The position numbers and the translations under genes are program-made. The notes under the pieces were generated by a model. It saw only the letters and a program-made list of their open reading frames with translations, was not told where the DNA came from and did not search any database. A stretch of 64,000 bases of DNA, from NCBI RefSeq assembly GCF_964355755.1, contig NC_092675.1:15205312-15269311 (forward strand). The letters run 5' to 3'. Below are positions 11,013 through 23,242 of the stretch, in pieces. Within the stretch, counting starts at the first letter, position 1; each line of letters opens with the position of its first letter. Source of the stretch: Antedon mediterranea (lineage: Eukaryota > Echinodermata > Crinoidea > Comatulida > Antedonidae).

Positions 11013-12661
11013 ATTCAGGGACGATTCAGCCCGGGACTATTCGGCCCACTTTTGGTGGGACGATTCAGCCCACTTTTGGGCCGAAACATCCCACTTTGTG
11101 GGCCGAAACGTCTCACTTTAGACCAAATTCATATTCATTTTTTTTAGAATTTATCAAGTTTTTAAAGCCTAAAGGTGTTTAACAATCCGTATTTTATTGA
11201 TATTGACAAAGTTGATATAATATATATAATAAATTACAAAAAAAACGTTTCGTTCGGGTGACTAAAAAATGATCATTTTCGACAACACAATGTTTTCAAA
11301 ATGTTTGCTTTATTGCATCTTTATCCCTAGTAGTAGGGTTACCGAGAGTTGACTCCATTGTTATTGCCACGATTCAACTCCGCGTACGTTACCATGCGCG
11401 CTATGTCATTGACGCGATTATTTGTCCATTGGTAAACACATTTTTATGTAGTATTATTCTGAAAATAATTGAACTGTAAACATAATTCTTTTGAGTATTT
11501 ATTTATTTACATATCATTCCATAAGATCAACTATTTTTTATCTTCATTACATTCAACCAAACATGTAAAAAATGTGCTTAAAATATCGTACTGTCTAGCG
11601 CGTACGACCATACGCGGTAGATTGTTTACTCAAAAACCTTCAAACGGTCCAGTGACCTTACCCTATTCAACCTTGTTTTTGTAGTTGAGCCTCTCATGAC
11701 CTGGGATTTGTTTGTCTTCCTACGCCAAGATAATATAGTTCTACATGCCATGTGCTTTTTTCTCTGAGAAATATTTATTATAAGTGCCAAAAAAACGGTT
11801 TTTTCTCGATATGAAGCCTTTATTATTCAAATCTTTTAGAGAAAAATCAGACATACCATAAAGAAGGTCTATTTATTTCATTTTTGAAATAAAATTGTGA
11901 AAATTACGTGAGGCTCAACTACAAAACCACCATTTTGTGATATGATGTCATCGTAATCCAATCAAAGCTGAGATTTCCCGCGATCGGCAGAGCTCACGGT
12001 TGAATGATTTTGGATTCTGGCTATTTGATTGGTGGACGCGAATCACCCACAGCGGAATGTTTTCTCTCGCGTGTACTGCGAAGTCACATGGTCTGTCTGT
12101 ACTGATCGTTACTACACAAATTTAGAGCAATGAATTTGTACGAATTCCGTTAAATAAACAACTTTATATATTTTGTAAACATTTAATAATATATTTTATT
12201 GATATTTCCAATGTTGATATATAAAATAAATTACTATAAAACGTAATTATATGTAATTATTTTAGCGAAAAACGGTGTGGTTCATACAATTGTCGACTGA
12301 GGGCGCAATTTTTTTACAACGTTCGTGGCCAAAAACGATCATTTTCGGCGATGTTTTAGACCCTATATTTCGAAAACTACAAGTCAGATTTTCGTAATTC
12401 TTTCTTTATTGGAATATTGAAACAAAATACTAACATATAATATTTAAATTGGTTTAAAAATAACAACTTTTAATTTTGCATCGTTATCCCTACTAGTAGT
12501 GCTACCCCATAGTCTCTCTGAAAATAAAGTTTGGGGAAAAAAGCTTATTTTATGCTTATAAATGCATATCAAAGCCGATAAATGTAAGTAAGTGTGCCGA
12601 ATCGTCACAGGGCCGAATCGTCTCAGGGCCGAATCGTCTCAGGGCCGAATCGTCCCGCTAC
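11013..12661. mobile_element. 1.65-kb element with tandem-repeat inverted termini
   Basis: The left end carries repeats of GGGACGATTCGGCCC-type units (about 11018-11117) and the right end carries the same units in reverse (about 12596-12656, four copies of GGGCCGAATCGTC spaced 17 bp). CCTAACTAGG stands on both outer edges (11003-11012 and 12662-12671), a possible 10-bp target duplication. MULE-type elements make duplications of about 9-11 bp and can have tandem subterminal repeats, but no transposase is visible. The TAGGCCTA-rich flanks make a chance match possible. It contains the MITE at 11677-11926. Confidence 0.6.
11677..11926. mobile_element. MITE with TTTTGTAGTTGAGCCTC inverted ends
   Basis: A 250-bp element bounded by TTTTGTAGTTGAGCCTC and GAGGCTCAACTACAAAA. 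The interior, including CCTACGCCAAGATAATATAG, is the reverse complement of the middle of the MITE at 4647-4883. It lies inside the larger element with tandem-repeat ends. Confidence 0.75.
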
Positions 12662-12671
12662 CCTAACTAGG

Positions 12672-14238
12672 CCTCCTCCTACATAGCCTCTAGTAGGCTA
12701 GCCTATGTTATGCCTACTTCATTCATTCATTCATTCTTTATTTAGCCTTTAAAATCGAAATACATTTAAAACAAGGTAACGAAAACAAGACAGGTGGAAA
12801 TCTAAGGAGGCAAGGATAAGCAAAAGCAATTAAAATCGCTGTAGCTCGCAGGGTCCGGGAGGCTTGCTTATCCTCCATCCTATATAATAGGCCTAGCTAG
12901 GGGCCTAGGCCTAGACTTTACTTTACTTACTAGATATTGAAACACCTCTCAATCTTGTGCAGTCGCAGCATAAACATTGAAAAATAAATAGAAAACATAA
13001 AGGCAATACAGACACTGAAGTCGGATAAGTCTTCATTGTTAACGTTAAACTTATTTCAAACAGAAAAAAAGCCGGCTTTATCTTCGTTACATTACTTATG
13101 CGGGGGCTGCAAAAATGTAAAAACGTGTAAAATATCGCCAATGAAGTAGTAGCGCGCCCTCAATAGTTAGTACAGGTAGGAAAACTTTTAAAAAATGGTT
13201 ACAAAAAATTGCAGCAGAATTTATTTCACCACAATGCATTTCTATAAGGTCCCTATATGAACATATTAAAAGTCTAGAAAATCCAGGTAGGGGAAATAGG
13301 TTGTTTTATTTTGTTTCCTCTTTTGTGGGGGAACCCCACTTTTATTGCAATGATAAACAATATGGTGAAGGTTACAGTATGTCTATATCTATCTATTTTT
13401 ATCAATTAATATTTAAGTGATATTACAAGACAGACAGAGGTTAAAAGATTATATAAAATATTTCGATATTGTGTTGAAATCTAGATAAAACAAATATGTA
13501 TACAGAGAAAATTTATATTACAGAGCTAAAACGATAAAAAGATTGATATTCAGTATTAAAAATAGATTCGATATAATAATGATAAAATATTATGTTTTGT
13601 TTGAATACTTTGATAAAATTGTATAGTTTTACATTTTGAACATAATATTGCTTTTATCATTTATATGATAAAATAACAAACTAATAAATATTGCAAAGCT
13701 AAACCTAAACCGAAGTATGAGGATACGCCCTCGTCGCTAGACAGGTTTATTTTTATAGTTCTAGTTTAAATCCTGATCCGGTAGCCTCGAAGTCTGAAGG
13801 AAAGCAAATTAGTATTAACTATTTCTACTCGCGAAATAAACTACGAACGTACAACTACGCCAACAAAATCACCTATTGGACAACACAATGGATGGCGCAC
13901 TACTCCAATAAAATTACCTATTAGTGTGGACAAAAAGTCACCTATTATATTTTGGACAGCCAATTGTGAAACAACAGCGCCCTCTAGTCCCTATTATGGA
14001 CAGAAAGTCCTCTATTATGGACAGAAAAGTAACCTATTATGGACATATTTCACCAACCCTATTGCTAGCACCAGTTGCGTCTCGGTCATCCAGGACTCGG
14101 GCGCCTCATAGAAAAAAAAATATAATAATGATGGTAAACTAACAATTGATCTAAATAAAAAAAAATATACTGTATTACGTTTATGTTTATTCTTGTGTAT
14201 TTCTTAATTAAATTAAATTTTATTAACTATTTTTCTTT
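12672..14238. other. Non-coding DNA with small repeats
   Basis: An ATTC run (12718-12737) followed by about 140 bp ending near 12880 could be the 3' tail of a minus-strand LINE, but no coding part remains. At 13917-14046 a short unit resembling CCTATTATGGACAGAAAGTC is repeated three to four times with variation. Nothing else is recognisable. Confidence 0.4.
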
Positions 14239-14835
14239 TTAGATAATTGATTCAAGGAGTTTTTCTTTAACGTCGTTCCATTTTCTTTCTGCTTTGTTTA
14301 GATTACATAAGTATTCATTTGAAATTAAATTTGTTAGTTCTATCTTAAATAAATTCCAAGTGATAATCCGTTTGCTTGTTTTATAAATAATGCAAGATTT
14401 GTAAATAAATGTAAATAAGGAGATGAGTTCATTAACAAGCGTGTTCTGAGTTCCTATAACTATGTCTGACCATTCGGGGAAACCTGGTCGTAGTGTTTCA
14501 TTAGTCGGAATACATCAGTTTACGGAACTTACTCAAATCTGATTGAATGCTATTACAGGTGTACAACATATGTTTTTCACTTTCTATTTCTATACAACAC
14601 TTTTCGCAACAATCACTTTTATTAAAGATTCCACTTCTTTAAGTTTTTTCTACAAGCTAAGATACGATGTAATAATTTAAAATTAAATTGGGCGACTTTT
14701 GGTAAATGTTTCATATTGTGAACTTTACAGTACCATGTTTTGTCCCAGTCTATTTCATTTTTACTTAACTCGACTTCCCACTTTGCTTGTATATTGGGGA
14801 TTTTAGCAACCTTGCAAATAGGTTGTTTTAAACAA
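14239..14835 (-). pseudogene. L1/Tx1-like LINE ORF2, C-terminal remnant
   Basis: Minus-strand segments in two frames form the tail of a non-LTR retrotransposon ORF2. The first reads IDWDKTWYCKV then FNFKLLHRILACRKNLKKW. After a frameshift near 14640 comes a zinc-like motif, C-x2-C then H and C (CEKCCIEIESEKHMLYTC). After a second shift near 14495 it continues FPEWSDIVIG to a stop at 14239-14241. This order, KLLH region, then C-x2-C-x-H-x-C, then a C-terminal helix-rich tail, is typical of L1/Tx1-clade proteins. The reverse transcriptase core is absent. Confidence 0.65.
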
Positions 14836-16439
14836 AATGGCCGCCAAAGGCGAAAATGCCTAAAAAAGGACAAAAAAAACATAAATGATAGATCTAATTA
14901 CCACTTTATAACAGTTTTTAGAATGCTTTATATATTTCTTGACAGTTCGAAGATCTGAACTACAATATACACATTATTTTTAAGTGTTGTTAAATGAAAA
15001 TGGCCGCAAAACAAATGTTTAAGTATCTAGATATATCTGTAACGTTATAATATACAAAACGCGTGTCTAATAAATCAGTTCATTTACATTTGTACTGTTA
15101 TAACAATATATTACAACATTGGTGGTGACAGTGGGGAGGGGTATAGGCCCAGGAATGGGAGATCATATGCAGTGGCGGGATCCAGGGGCGCACCCATCGC
15201 ACATACCACCCCCCCCCCCTATAAATCTGGATAAAATCGGGAAAAGAAGCGTAAAAAAGAGTAAAGTACTTTCACTTTTGATTAAAATACATTGTTTCAG
15301 CGCCGTGCTAATAATTTTTATTAGAGGTCACCATTGCCGTTGCTGTCTGTAAATTTGTAAGAAATTTTCACCTGAAAGATAAACGCATTTTGGTCCCTGG
15401 ATGTAACATGATATTGACGCGTGTATCGTACCCATACTTGTATCGGGGCACAACGATTCAGTGATGCAAACATTCTAATTTTAATTACAAAGTTGCAAAA
15501 TCAAAGAACAATTACTTAATTATAATCATTTAATTCACATTTACCAAAAATACAAGGCAACCATTATTATTTACAAAATGATTATTATAAAGTGTATTTT
15601 TGCGATACATTATTTTTTTTCATTAGGCCTACTCTCTTATTTTTAAGAGAGTATTATATCGTGTTTCTTTTTATTTGTTTAATAGTTACGTTACCTTTAT
15701 CTATTGATTTTGTATTATGTATGTGTTAAAATGAAATTTAAAAAATATATATATATATATACGTCAAAAATGGAACGCCGTGGTTACCTACAGATTATCA
15801 TCATAGAGGATATGTTAATAATAATATCGTAGGCCTACACTAACTGTGGTAACTGTGTACTGTATAGTATACATTATAGCAACTGATTTTTTTTCTAGGC
15901 CACCCACCCAACTGTATTAATACCTATTTATATATTTAATTTCTTCAACAAGTTGAAGTAAATAAATAGGCCTATTGAGCTATAATAAGCATTATTACAT
16001 TCCACTAGATGTACCGTACGGCCTGTCGACGGCCCTGGAAAAGCACCTTTTCCCGCCGACTTGCGCGAAACGCCCTGTTGTGACGCTTTTACTCAAAATA
16101 GGCCTATATAATAGGGAAAATGCCACACTTTAATAGGCTAGTACCTCAGTTTTCAGATTCAAAATATCAATTTTTTATAACGTGAGAGTGCCATTGCCGA
16201 CCATCTAGAGGTTTTACATTTTTTAAATCGTGTGTGGACTCTCTACAACCCCGAAAAAGACAAAAAAAATTCAAGCCACATCAGTGATTTTAATAACTTG
16301 CGTTTACTTAATATAATACTTATGGAACTATTTTTTTTTCTTTTGGTTTACGGATGGAGTAACCGATATTGAACATATATACCAAGTTTGAAATATTTTT
16401 TAATTTCATAAGTATTTTTTCTCGATGTTTTTGTATGTG
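14836..16439. other. Non-coding DNA
   Basis: Contains a C run (about 15211-15219) beside CAGTGGCGGGATCCAGGGGCG, a word seen in dispersed repeats of many marine invertebrates, and a TA run (about 15746-15760). No gene was found. Confidence 0.4.
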
Positions 16440-16990
16440 ACTATTTCCCTGTGCTCCCATTGGTGCCAAATTGGGTCCACTTGAGCACAGAGTATAAACA
16501 TACGAAAAGATATTAAAATTTAGTGACTTTTTCTATTTTATATCACTGCGCTCACTTGCGCGCGCGCCAAATTAGGTCCACGTGAACACAGTATATTAAC
16601 ATACGAAAAGATATTAAAATTCAGTGACTTATTTCTATTTTATATCACTGTGCTCCACTTGCTCCAAATTGGGTCCACTTGAGCACAGTGTATTAACATA
16701 CGAAATAATATTAAAATTCAGTGACTTATTTCTATTTTATATCACTGTGCTCCCCTGGCGCCAAAATGGGTCCACTTGAGCACAGTGTATTAACATACGA
16801 AAAGATATTAAAATGTATGAGTGACTTATTTCTATTTTATATCACTGTGCTCCCTGGCTCCAAATTGAGTCCACTTGAGCAAAGTGTATTAACATACGAA
16901 AAGATTTTAAAATTCAGTAACTTATTTCTATTTTATATAACTGTGCTCCCCTGGCGCCAAATTGGGTCCACTTGAGCACAGTATATTAAT
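16440..16990. repeat. ~97-bp satellite array, left part
   Basis: Between five and six copies of a unit of about 97-98 bp containing ATATCACTGTGCTCC, GGGTCCACTTGAGCACAGTG, TATTAACATACGAAA and CAGTGACTTATTTCTATTTT. The 84-codon open frame at 16721-16975 lies wholly in the array and only reads the repeat. The array stops at the LINE and resumes at 19180. Confidence 0.9.
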
Positions 16991-19179
16991 ACTTCTTCTT
17001 CTTTCCCTTTTCAGGGAATTTATTGGTTCAAAGTATATTGGCCTTTGGCCCTAATACAAACAAATAAAAATAAACTATAACTTAAGATAATGGTTTCTTC
17101 TTTCAAAAGCAAAGTAGACGTATTTTCCTAAATTATAAGTAAAATTTGTGTTGGAAAGTAATAAACAAAGCTTATTAATAGAAGGAAAAACACGAATAAA
17201 TCTTGGAATAAAACTTTTTCTTAAATCATTGTAAAATGTGCATTGCAAAATAAAATGATATTCATCCTCAACAATGTTCTTTTTACATAATTTACACGTT
17301 CTCTTATATCTTTCTACACCCTCCCATCTGCCCTTTTCAATTTCTAGCTCTAATATCCCTAAACGTAACTTAGTTAATAATCTTCTTTGTTTAAAATTAA
17401 TGATGTTGGTCAAGTGATAACTTAAACATATTTCTTTTTTATAAAGAGAAAAGAGCCTTAACTTATTATGTAAACTAAATTTTTGAATGCATTTTTGTTT
17501 TTCAATATCACATAAGCGCAACTTAAATTCTCTAAAAAATAAACCTTTACTATTAACATATTGTTGTAACCATATATAACCAAAACCAGTAGAAAAGAGT
17601 AAGTGTTTGACCTGTTGTGCCCAACAATTCTCATTACGGTTAACTTTTCTAAGTTGAAACTCATAACACTTAAAAATGAATCTGTCATGATCTAAAGTAA
17701 TAATATGTAACCAAAATCTTATAACTGTAACTAAACAATCCACAGAAAGTGGTAATCTACCTAACTCAGAAGTAACAGCGGCATTTGGTGCATTTTTTCC
17801 AACTTGCAATAAATATCTACAAAATTTAGTATGTGTTTTTTCTATAATGTTTGTGCTATCTGACATTCCCCAGATTTCGCTTCCATACGTTAAAATAGGA
17901 AGTATTTTCACATCAAAAATATGGTTCCATGTATTAATTGGAAGAAAAGATAAGTTACGATAAATGAATGATTTTAAGCAGAATAAACTTTGATTTGCTT
18001 TTTGTTGATTATGTTGCATTGAGTTGTTCCATGCACCATTTGAACTAAAAATAACACCAAGATAATTATACGAATTAACAATTTTTAATTGAATATTTTT
18101 ATACTTCCATTTTTCAATGTTCCTTAAATTGCGGCCATTTTTAAAAACCATAATTTTGGATTTTGTAGTGTTTACAGTAAGTTTCCAAGTATCACAATAA
18201 AGTTCAAGTTTATTTATTAATTTTTGGAGACCTTTCACCGTATCACTAACAAGCACTAAGTCATCTGCATAAAGAAGATGATTCATATGACAATCTCCAA
18301 TTTGAATGAAATCGTTTACCTGATTAAGTATACCACTCAAATCATTAATGTAAATATTAAAGAGTAAAGACGACAACGGAGAACCTTGTTGTACTCCAAT
18401 CGAACAATTAAAAGATGGACTAAGTTTGTTGCCAATTTTAACATGAGCAGATAAGTTTTGGTATAAGGAATTTATTATGTGTAACATTCTGCCTGAAACA
18501 CCGATACATTTCAACTTATGTAGTAAAAGTGTATGATTTATAGAGTCAAAGGCACGTTTTAGATCAACAAAACAAACAAAAATCCTACCCCGCTTTTTAT
18601 CTAAGTATTTAGAGATGAGGGTATCTAAAATGAATATATTATCTGTCGTTCTATATCCCTTACGAAAGCCTGCTTGTTCCTCATGAATTAACTTTTTACT
18701 ATTTGTAAATTGTGTTAACCTAGAATTAAGAATATTTAAAAATATTTTTCCTAGGATTGGAATTAAGGAAATACCTCTATAATTTTCAGGTTTGTTTTTA
18801 TCTCCATTTTTAAAAATTGGAACGATTAAGCTTGTTGCCCATTGTTTGGGAAATTTTTCAACTAAAAAAATGGCGTTAAAAAGAATTTTTAAAATATCAA
18901 AAATAATGTTGGGGGCGTTTAGCAAAAATTAAAAATTCATTCCATCAATGCCGGGAGCTTTTCCACTATTTTGAGAATTAAATGCTTTTTTTATTTCATC
19001 CAACGTTATGTCGTGGTCTAAATTATCATCGTCTTCATTCTGTTGGCATTCTGTGATTTTTGGCAACTCAGCGCTACCAATAGACTCATCGTTTTTAAAT
19101 AGGTTCTTAAAATGAATATAACATTGATTAATAGAAAGTTCGCAAGATAATTTCTGTTTTGTCTTCAACTTCATCGAAA
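16991..19179 (-). mobile_element. 5'-truncated LINE inserted in the satellite array
   Basis: The element interrupts the satellite. Its 3' end is at 16991, with a GAA-repeat tail on the minus strand; its 5' end is at about 19179 and begins inside ORF2, so it is 5'-truncated. ATAC occurs at both joints (16989-16992 and 19180-19183) and could be a 4-bp target duplication. The satellite phase resumes on the far side, confirming insertion into an existing array. Confidence 0.85.
17075..19174 (-). pseudogene. LINE reverse transcriptase ORF2, one in-frame stop
   Basis: One reading frame of about 700 codons with a single TAA at 18929-18931. Before the stop come helical sequence and GKAPGIDGMNF (RT motif 0/1). 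After it come NYRGISLIPILGKIF, QAGFRKGYRTTDN, the catalytic FVDLKRAFDSI, then VQQGSPLSSLLFNIYINDL and the active-site YADD, then a C-terminal C-x2-C...H-x4-C zinc motif (CKLCKKN...HFILQC). Frame openness shows it is young. It lacks the endonuclease domain because of 5' truncation. It copies RNA into DNA at a nicked target when intact; this copy is dead. I do not assign a clade. Confidence 0.9.
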
Positions 19180-19545
19180 ATACGAAAAAATATTAAAATT
19201 CAGTGACTTATTTCTATTTATATCACTGTGCTCCACTTGCTCCAAATTGGGTCCACTTGAGTACAGTGTATTAACATACGAAATGATATTAAAATTCAGT
19301 GACTTATTTCTATTTTATATCACTGTGCTCCACTGGCTCCAATTTGGATCCACTTGAGCACAGTTTATTAACATACGAAAAGATTTTAAAATTCAGTGAC
19401 TTATATCACTGTGCTCCTCACCGGCGCCAAATTGTGTCCACTTGAGCACAATGTATTAACATACGAAAGAATAATAAATTAGTGACTTATTTTCTATTTC
19501 ATATCACTGTGTTCCACCGGTGCTAAATTTGGTCCACTGGACCAG
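19180..19545. repeat. ~97-bp satellite array, right part
   Basis: About 3.7 more copies of the unit at 16440-16990, resuming in phase after the LINE (ATACGAAAAAATATTAAAAT). One copy is shortened in the TTATTTCTATTTT stretch (about 19400). Confidence 0.9.
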
Positions 19546-19934
19546 TTACCGTAGTACTATTTCTATTTCGGAAGTAAATAAAGGCATAAATGGCGCTCTG
19601 TAGAAGTAGAGAATGCTCGATCGTCAATTAATGACGCTCTGAGCTTCCTCTTTCCGATCTCGTAAATTTTATGTTTGGCGCCCTCAATTTTAAGAACACC
19701 TAAGTTATGTCAGAAAATTAGGAACAAATAAATAGAAATGTGTAAAGATGCCGATGCCAGGCCTGACTATTGCATTCTCTCTATTTATTTAAAAACATAT
19801 TATGTAATAAATAATGTTCACAATTTGTTGTGAATTTTTAACTTTGAACAAACGAAAAGGATTTCAAACCATGTACTACCTTTTACTGTGTTTGAGCATG
19901 AATAAATTATATCATTATTATTATATCAATATTT
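19546..19934. other. Non-coding DNA
   Basis: Between the satellite and the L2-like LINE tail. No gene or repeat recognised. Confidence 0.4.
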
Positions 19935-19959
19935 ATAAAGCGTCAACTCAAAGACCGAG

Positions 19960-20428
19960 GTACAAAATCAAAGGCGCTGGGCATGTTAGTGGTCGAAAAA
20001 AGTTTTTGAGCAATGTTTTAAATAAGGCAACAGAAGAGCAGTGTTTAATTTGTGGGGGGGGGGGGAGGGAGTGAATTCCAGAGTGTGGGTGCTGCAAAAG
20101 AAAACGATCTATGACCAAAGGTTTTAGTGGCTATGCGTGGAACAGAAAGTAAAAAATCATCAGATGATCTAAGTGTCCGTCCAGGAACATAAAAGGTGAT
20201 TAATTGACGGATGTAAGCAGGTTGGTTGAAAAGAAGTGCTTTAAAAGTAAGGAGCAAGATTTTAAATTTGATTCGATTGTCAATGGGGAGCCAGTGAAGT
20301 TCTCGAAGAACAGGTGAAATGTGAGAGCGACGGTTAGTGAACGTAATGATACGAGCAGCCGAGTTCTGTAGTCGTTGAAGACGATTAATTTGAAAATACG
20401 GAAGGGCATAGAACAGAGAATTGCAATA
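19960..20428 (-). pseudogene. L2/CR1-like LINE, C-terminal domain
   Basis: Minus-strand text reads YCNSLFYALP, LQRLQNSAARII, LRELHWLPIDNRIKFKILLL, PGRTLRSSDD, FGHRSFSFAAPTLWNSLP, the hallmark C-terminal block of L2/CR1-type LINEs. A G/C homopolymer at about 20054-20063 breaks the frame; the tail resumes as LFKTLLKNFF. Its natural upstream neighbour, ending SRLN, is at 21509-21520, so the two halves were parted by the nested LINE. Confidence 0.85.
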
Positions 20429-20429
20429 A

Positions 20430-21508
20430 ATAATAATAATAACTTTATTGAACATACGCCTTTAAAAATCGGCGGCACACGTTCTTCTAATAAACAATAT
20501 ATATATACAATATAACGTTCTTACATATATTACATACATTATGTTAGCCTGAAGGCTAAATAAAAGTATAAAGAGAAAATAAAAGAAAAAAGATTTAAAT
20601 TAAAGAAAACGGATTGTACAAAAAGAAACTAAAGAGCAAAAAGTACAATACTTAACTTTGATGGAGTGTTTGGAGTCAATGTTTTTAATATGTTATTTTT
20701 AAAGAAAATATTATTAGACCTATTATTAAAAATGTCATTTAATTTAAATATTATATTGTTTATTATTATTTTATTATTTATGTTCTGTATATCATTTAAT
20801 TATGTTATGAGTTATGATCTTTATTTGTTATTTAGTTAAAGTAGTATTATTTTTATTATTATTTCGATTTTCCTAATTTTAATATTTAATCTTATTTTTA
20901 GTGTTTTATTAACCATTATACCTCAAATTATAATCCTGATTTTGTAAATTTTAAAGTCTCCATGCAGCAGTTAAGTGTTGTTTACAATGATGATACAAAA
21001 TACAGATATAAATAAAAGGCCTAAAATGAACAGAAATTACATTTGCAAAATTAACAAATTACATTATAAAGTTAAACATAAGAAATAAATGAATGACAAG
21101 GCATTTTAAAATCAACTGATACAAAAAAAAAACCACAACAACAGAAATTTACACTATGCAAGTCTTACTCTGCAATACAGAACGGAAATCTGGTACAATC
21201 TCTAGATCTATTAATTGATAATTGCGGAGCGCTTTTTCCATGCTCTTTTGGCATATATTTTGCAAAATTTATCAAGTATTAGATGGGTTTCTTTACTGAA
21301 CACATGATAGTCACTTCCAAGTGTTTATGAATAAGTCCCAAATATGATTAAGGTTAGAAGATTGCAATTGTAGTTTTAATCTCATGGTTTCTTCTTTTCT
21401 AATGTCGTCGTAAGCAGGACATTCAAATAGGAAGTGTGTTACGTTTTCTATACGTTTCATATTGCAAAGACTACATAAACCATCACTTTCAGGTAGCCAA
21501 TTGTATTA
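20430..21508 (-). mobile_element. LINE 3' fragment nested in the L2-like LINE
   Basis: The fragment starts (minus strand) just after SRLN of the host LINE and ends at an ATT-repeat tail at 20430-20440, next to YCNSL of the host LINE. Its coding part, about 21320-21505, reads LPESDGLCSLCN then HFLFECPAYDDIRKEE, a C-x2-C...H-x4-C LINE zinc motif unlike the host LINE. The remaining ~880 bp are an AT-rich 3' UTR. 5'-truncated insertion. Confidence 0.7.
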
Positions 21509-21691
21509 ATTAAGACGAGAGGAGATAAAACCATGAATGATAGAGGATGTGGAGCGTATCGAAAGAAAACGTCGAATGTGTGCAATATTGCGAAGATAAA
21601 AGTTTACTGATTTAGTAATATAACTGATGTGTGCTTGCATGTTTAGAGATTCGTACGAATATGATTAGTACAGAAAATGATGTATTCAGAT

Positions 21692-22930
21692 TTAATTATC
21701 GTTTAATTTAAGGAGAGTGGTCGAAAGCCAGGTATGGATGTCTTTAAGGCAATTTTCAAGGCGTTCAATAACAATAAGTAGATTATGGGGATCAAAAGGA
21801 ATATACAACTGAATATCATCAGTGTAGAAATGATAAGAGATGTTGTGACGTTTGATAATTTGGGATAAAGGAGATATGTATAAAGAGAAAAGAATCGGAC
21901 CAAGGATGGATCCTTGAGGGACTCCGCATTCCATATATTTAGGCGACGATCTAACACCATTTATTTCAATGAATTGTGTACGGTTTTGAAGATATAAAAT
22001 AAACCAGTTCAAAACAAAGCCAGAAATGCCAAAATAAGAATGAAGACGATCAAGAAGTATTTGGTGGTCAACTGTCCGAAGGCAGCAGACAGGTCAAGCA
22101 TTACAAGGGCAACTGCTTACTTACTGTCCATAGCAACTGTTATGTCATTTAGTATCCTAAGAAGAGCTGTTTCAGTACAGTGACCCTCTTTATATGCTGA
22201 TTGGAAAGGGTCTAACAAATTAAAATGAATAAGGTATGACATTAACTGTGTGGAGACAACTTTCTCAATTAATTTGGCATGGAAAGGTAAATTTGAGATA
22301 GGTCTAACATTTTGGAATTGTTCCTGGTCAAGTGATAGTTTTTTTAAGATGGGGATTTTAGCTGGTCGGGAAAAATATCAGTGGTGGACAAGGACAAATT
22401 AATAAGGGAAGAAAGTATGGTGGCAAAAGCCTCTTTACAAGTCTTCAGAAGTGGAGTGGGAATGGGGTCAAGAGAGCAAGACGCCGAAGATGAGGAGGAC
22501 ATTAGCTTAGCAATCTCAATAGGGTCAACCCAGTCAAATGAGCAGAGAGTAGCAGTGTTAGTGGTGGTTATGTTAGTAACGACAGCATGGTCAGTGGGGG
22601 TTTGGGATAGATTAGTGCGAATAGCAGCAATCTTGTTATGGAAAAAATCAGAAAATTGTTCGGCCAGATGGAAAATATTAGAATTACTCGGAAAGACTTG
22701 TTTAAAAATACCTTTAAAAAATGTATCAATAATATTAAATAATTTCCTAAGATCACCATTACAGTTATCAATTTTAGAAGAGATGAATTTTGATTTAGCA
22801 TTACGTAATTTAGCATTAAACTTTCGTTGTTGGTTAGCAAACTTATCCTTATCAGAAAAAGATTTTGTTTTACGCCACTGACGTTCAAGTTTGCGTAATA
22901 ATTGTTGCTCTGAGATTGTTATTATACCAT
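21692..22930 (-). pseudogene. L2/CR1-like LINE reverse transcriptase region
   Basis: From about 22920 the minus strand is open for about 190 codons (QQLLRKLERQWRKTK onward) to a stop near 22345, covering the linker and fingers with SCSLDPIPTPLLK. After frameshifts come [43 protein letters not shown] and, at 21692-22012, [17 protein letters not shown] and YTDD, the RT active site in place of the usual YADD/FADD. Order and spacing match L2/CR1 RT. Several frameshifts and stops make it inactive. Confidence 0.85.
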
Positions 22931-23242
22931 GGTTTGTTTTTACTTCTTTCTCGGATACGAATTTCTTTTTTCAGGAGCAAACAAATCAAGAATACAGATA
23001 AAGTTGCTATTAATTAATGAGTTAAGCTGACTAACTGATAGTAACGATCTATTTTGTTCAATACCATTTTCAAAATCCTTAACTCATTTACAGAAATGTA
23101 ACTTATCAATGGACCTAATGTCACGACGCCTTAAATGCGCTGTGCAGGTGGTTCATTTTTTCCTTTGACTGTTCGGTCTACATTAACTTTACACTCAACG
23201 ACACAGTGATCACTAAACAAACAAGGCCATATAAATGGCTGC
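22931..23242 (-). pseudogene. L2/CR1-like LINE, end of endonuclease domain
   Basis: Minus-strand text IWPCLFSDHCVVECKVNV contains the SDH motif that closes the APE-type endonuclease fold. It is followed by RRDIRSIDKLHFCK and IEQNRSLLSVSQLNSLIN, the usual linker towards RT, with stops near 22985 and 22925. The upstream part of this domain lies beyond the 23243-23937 insertion. Confidence 0.75.

Noticed and set aside
22381-22881. 166-codon plus frame
   Set aside because: Antisense shadow of the L2-like ORF2 linker and RT, which has the family motifs on the minus strand.
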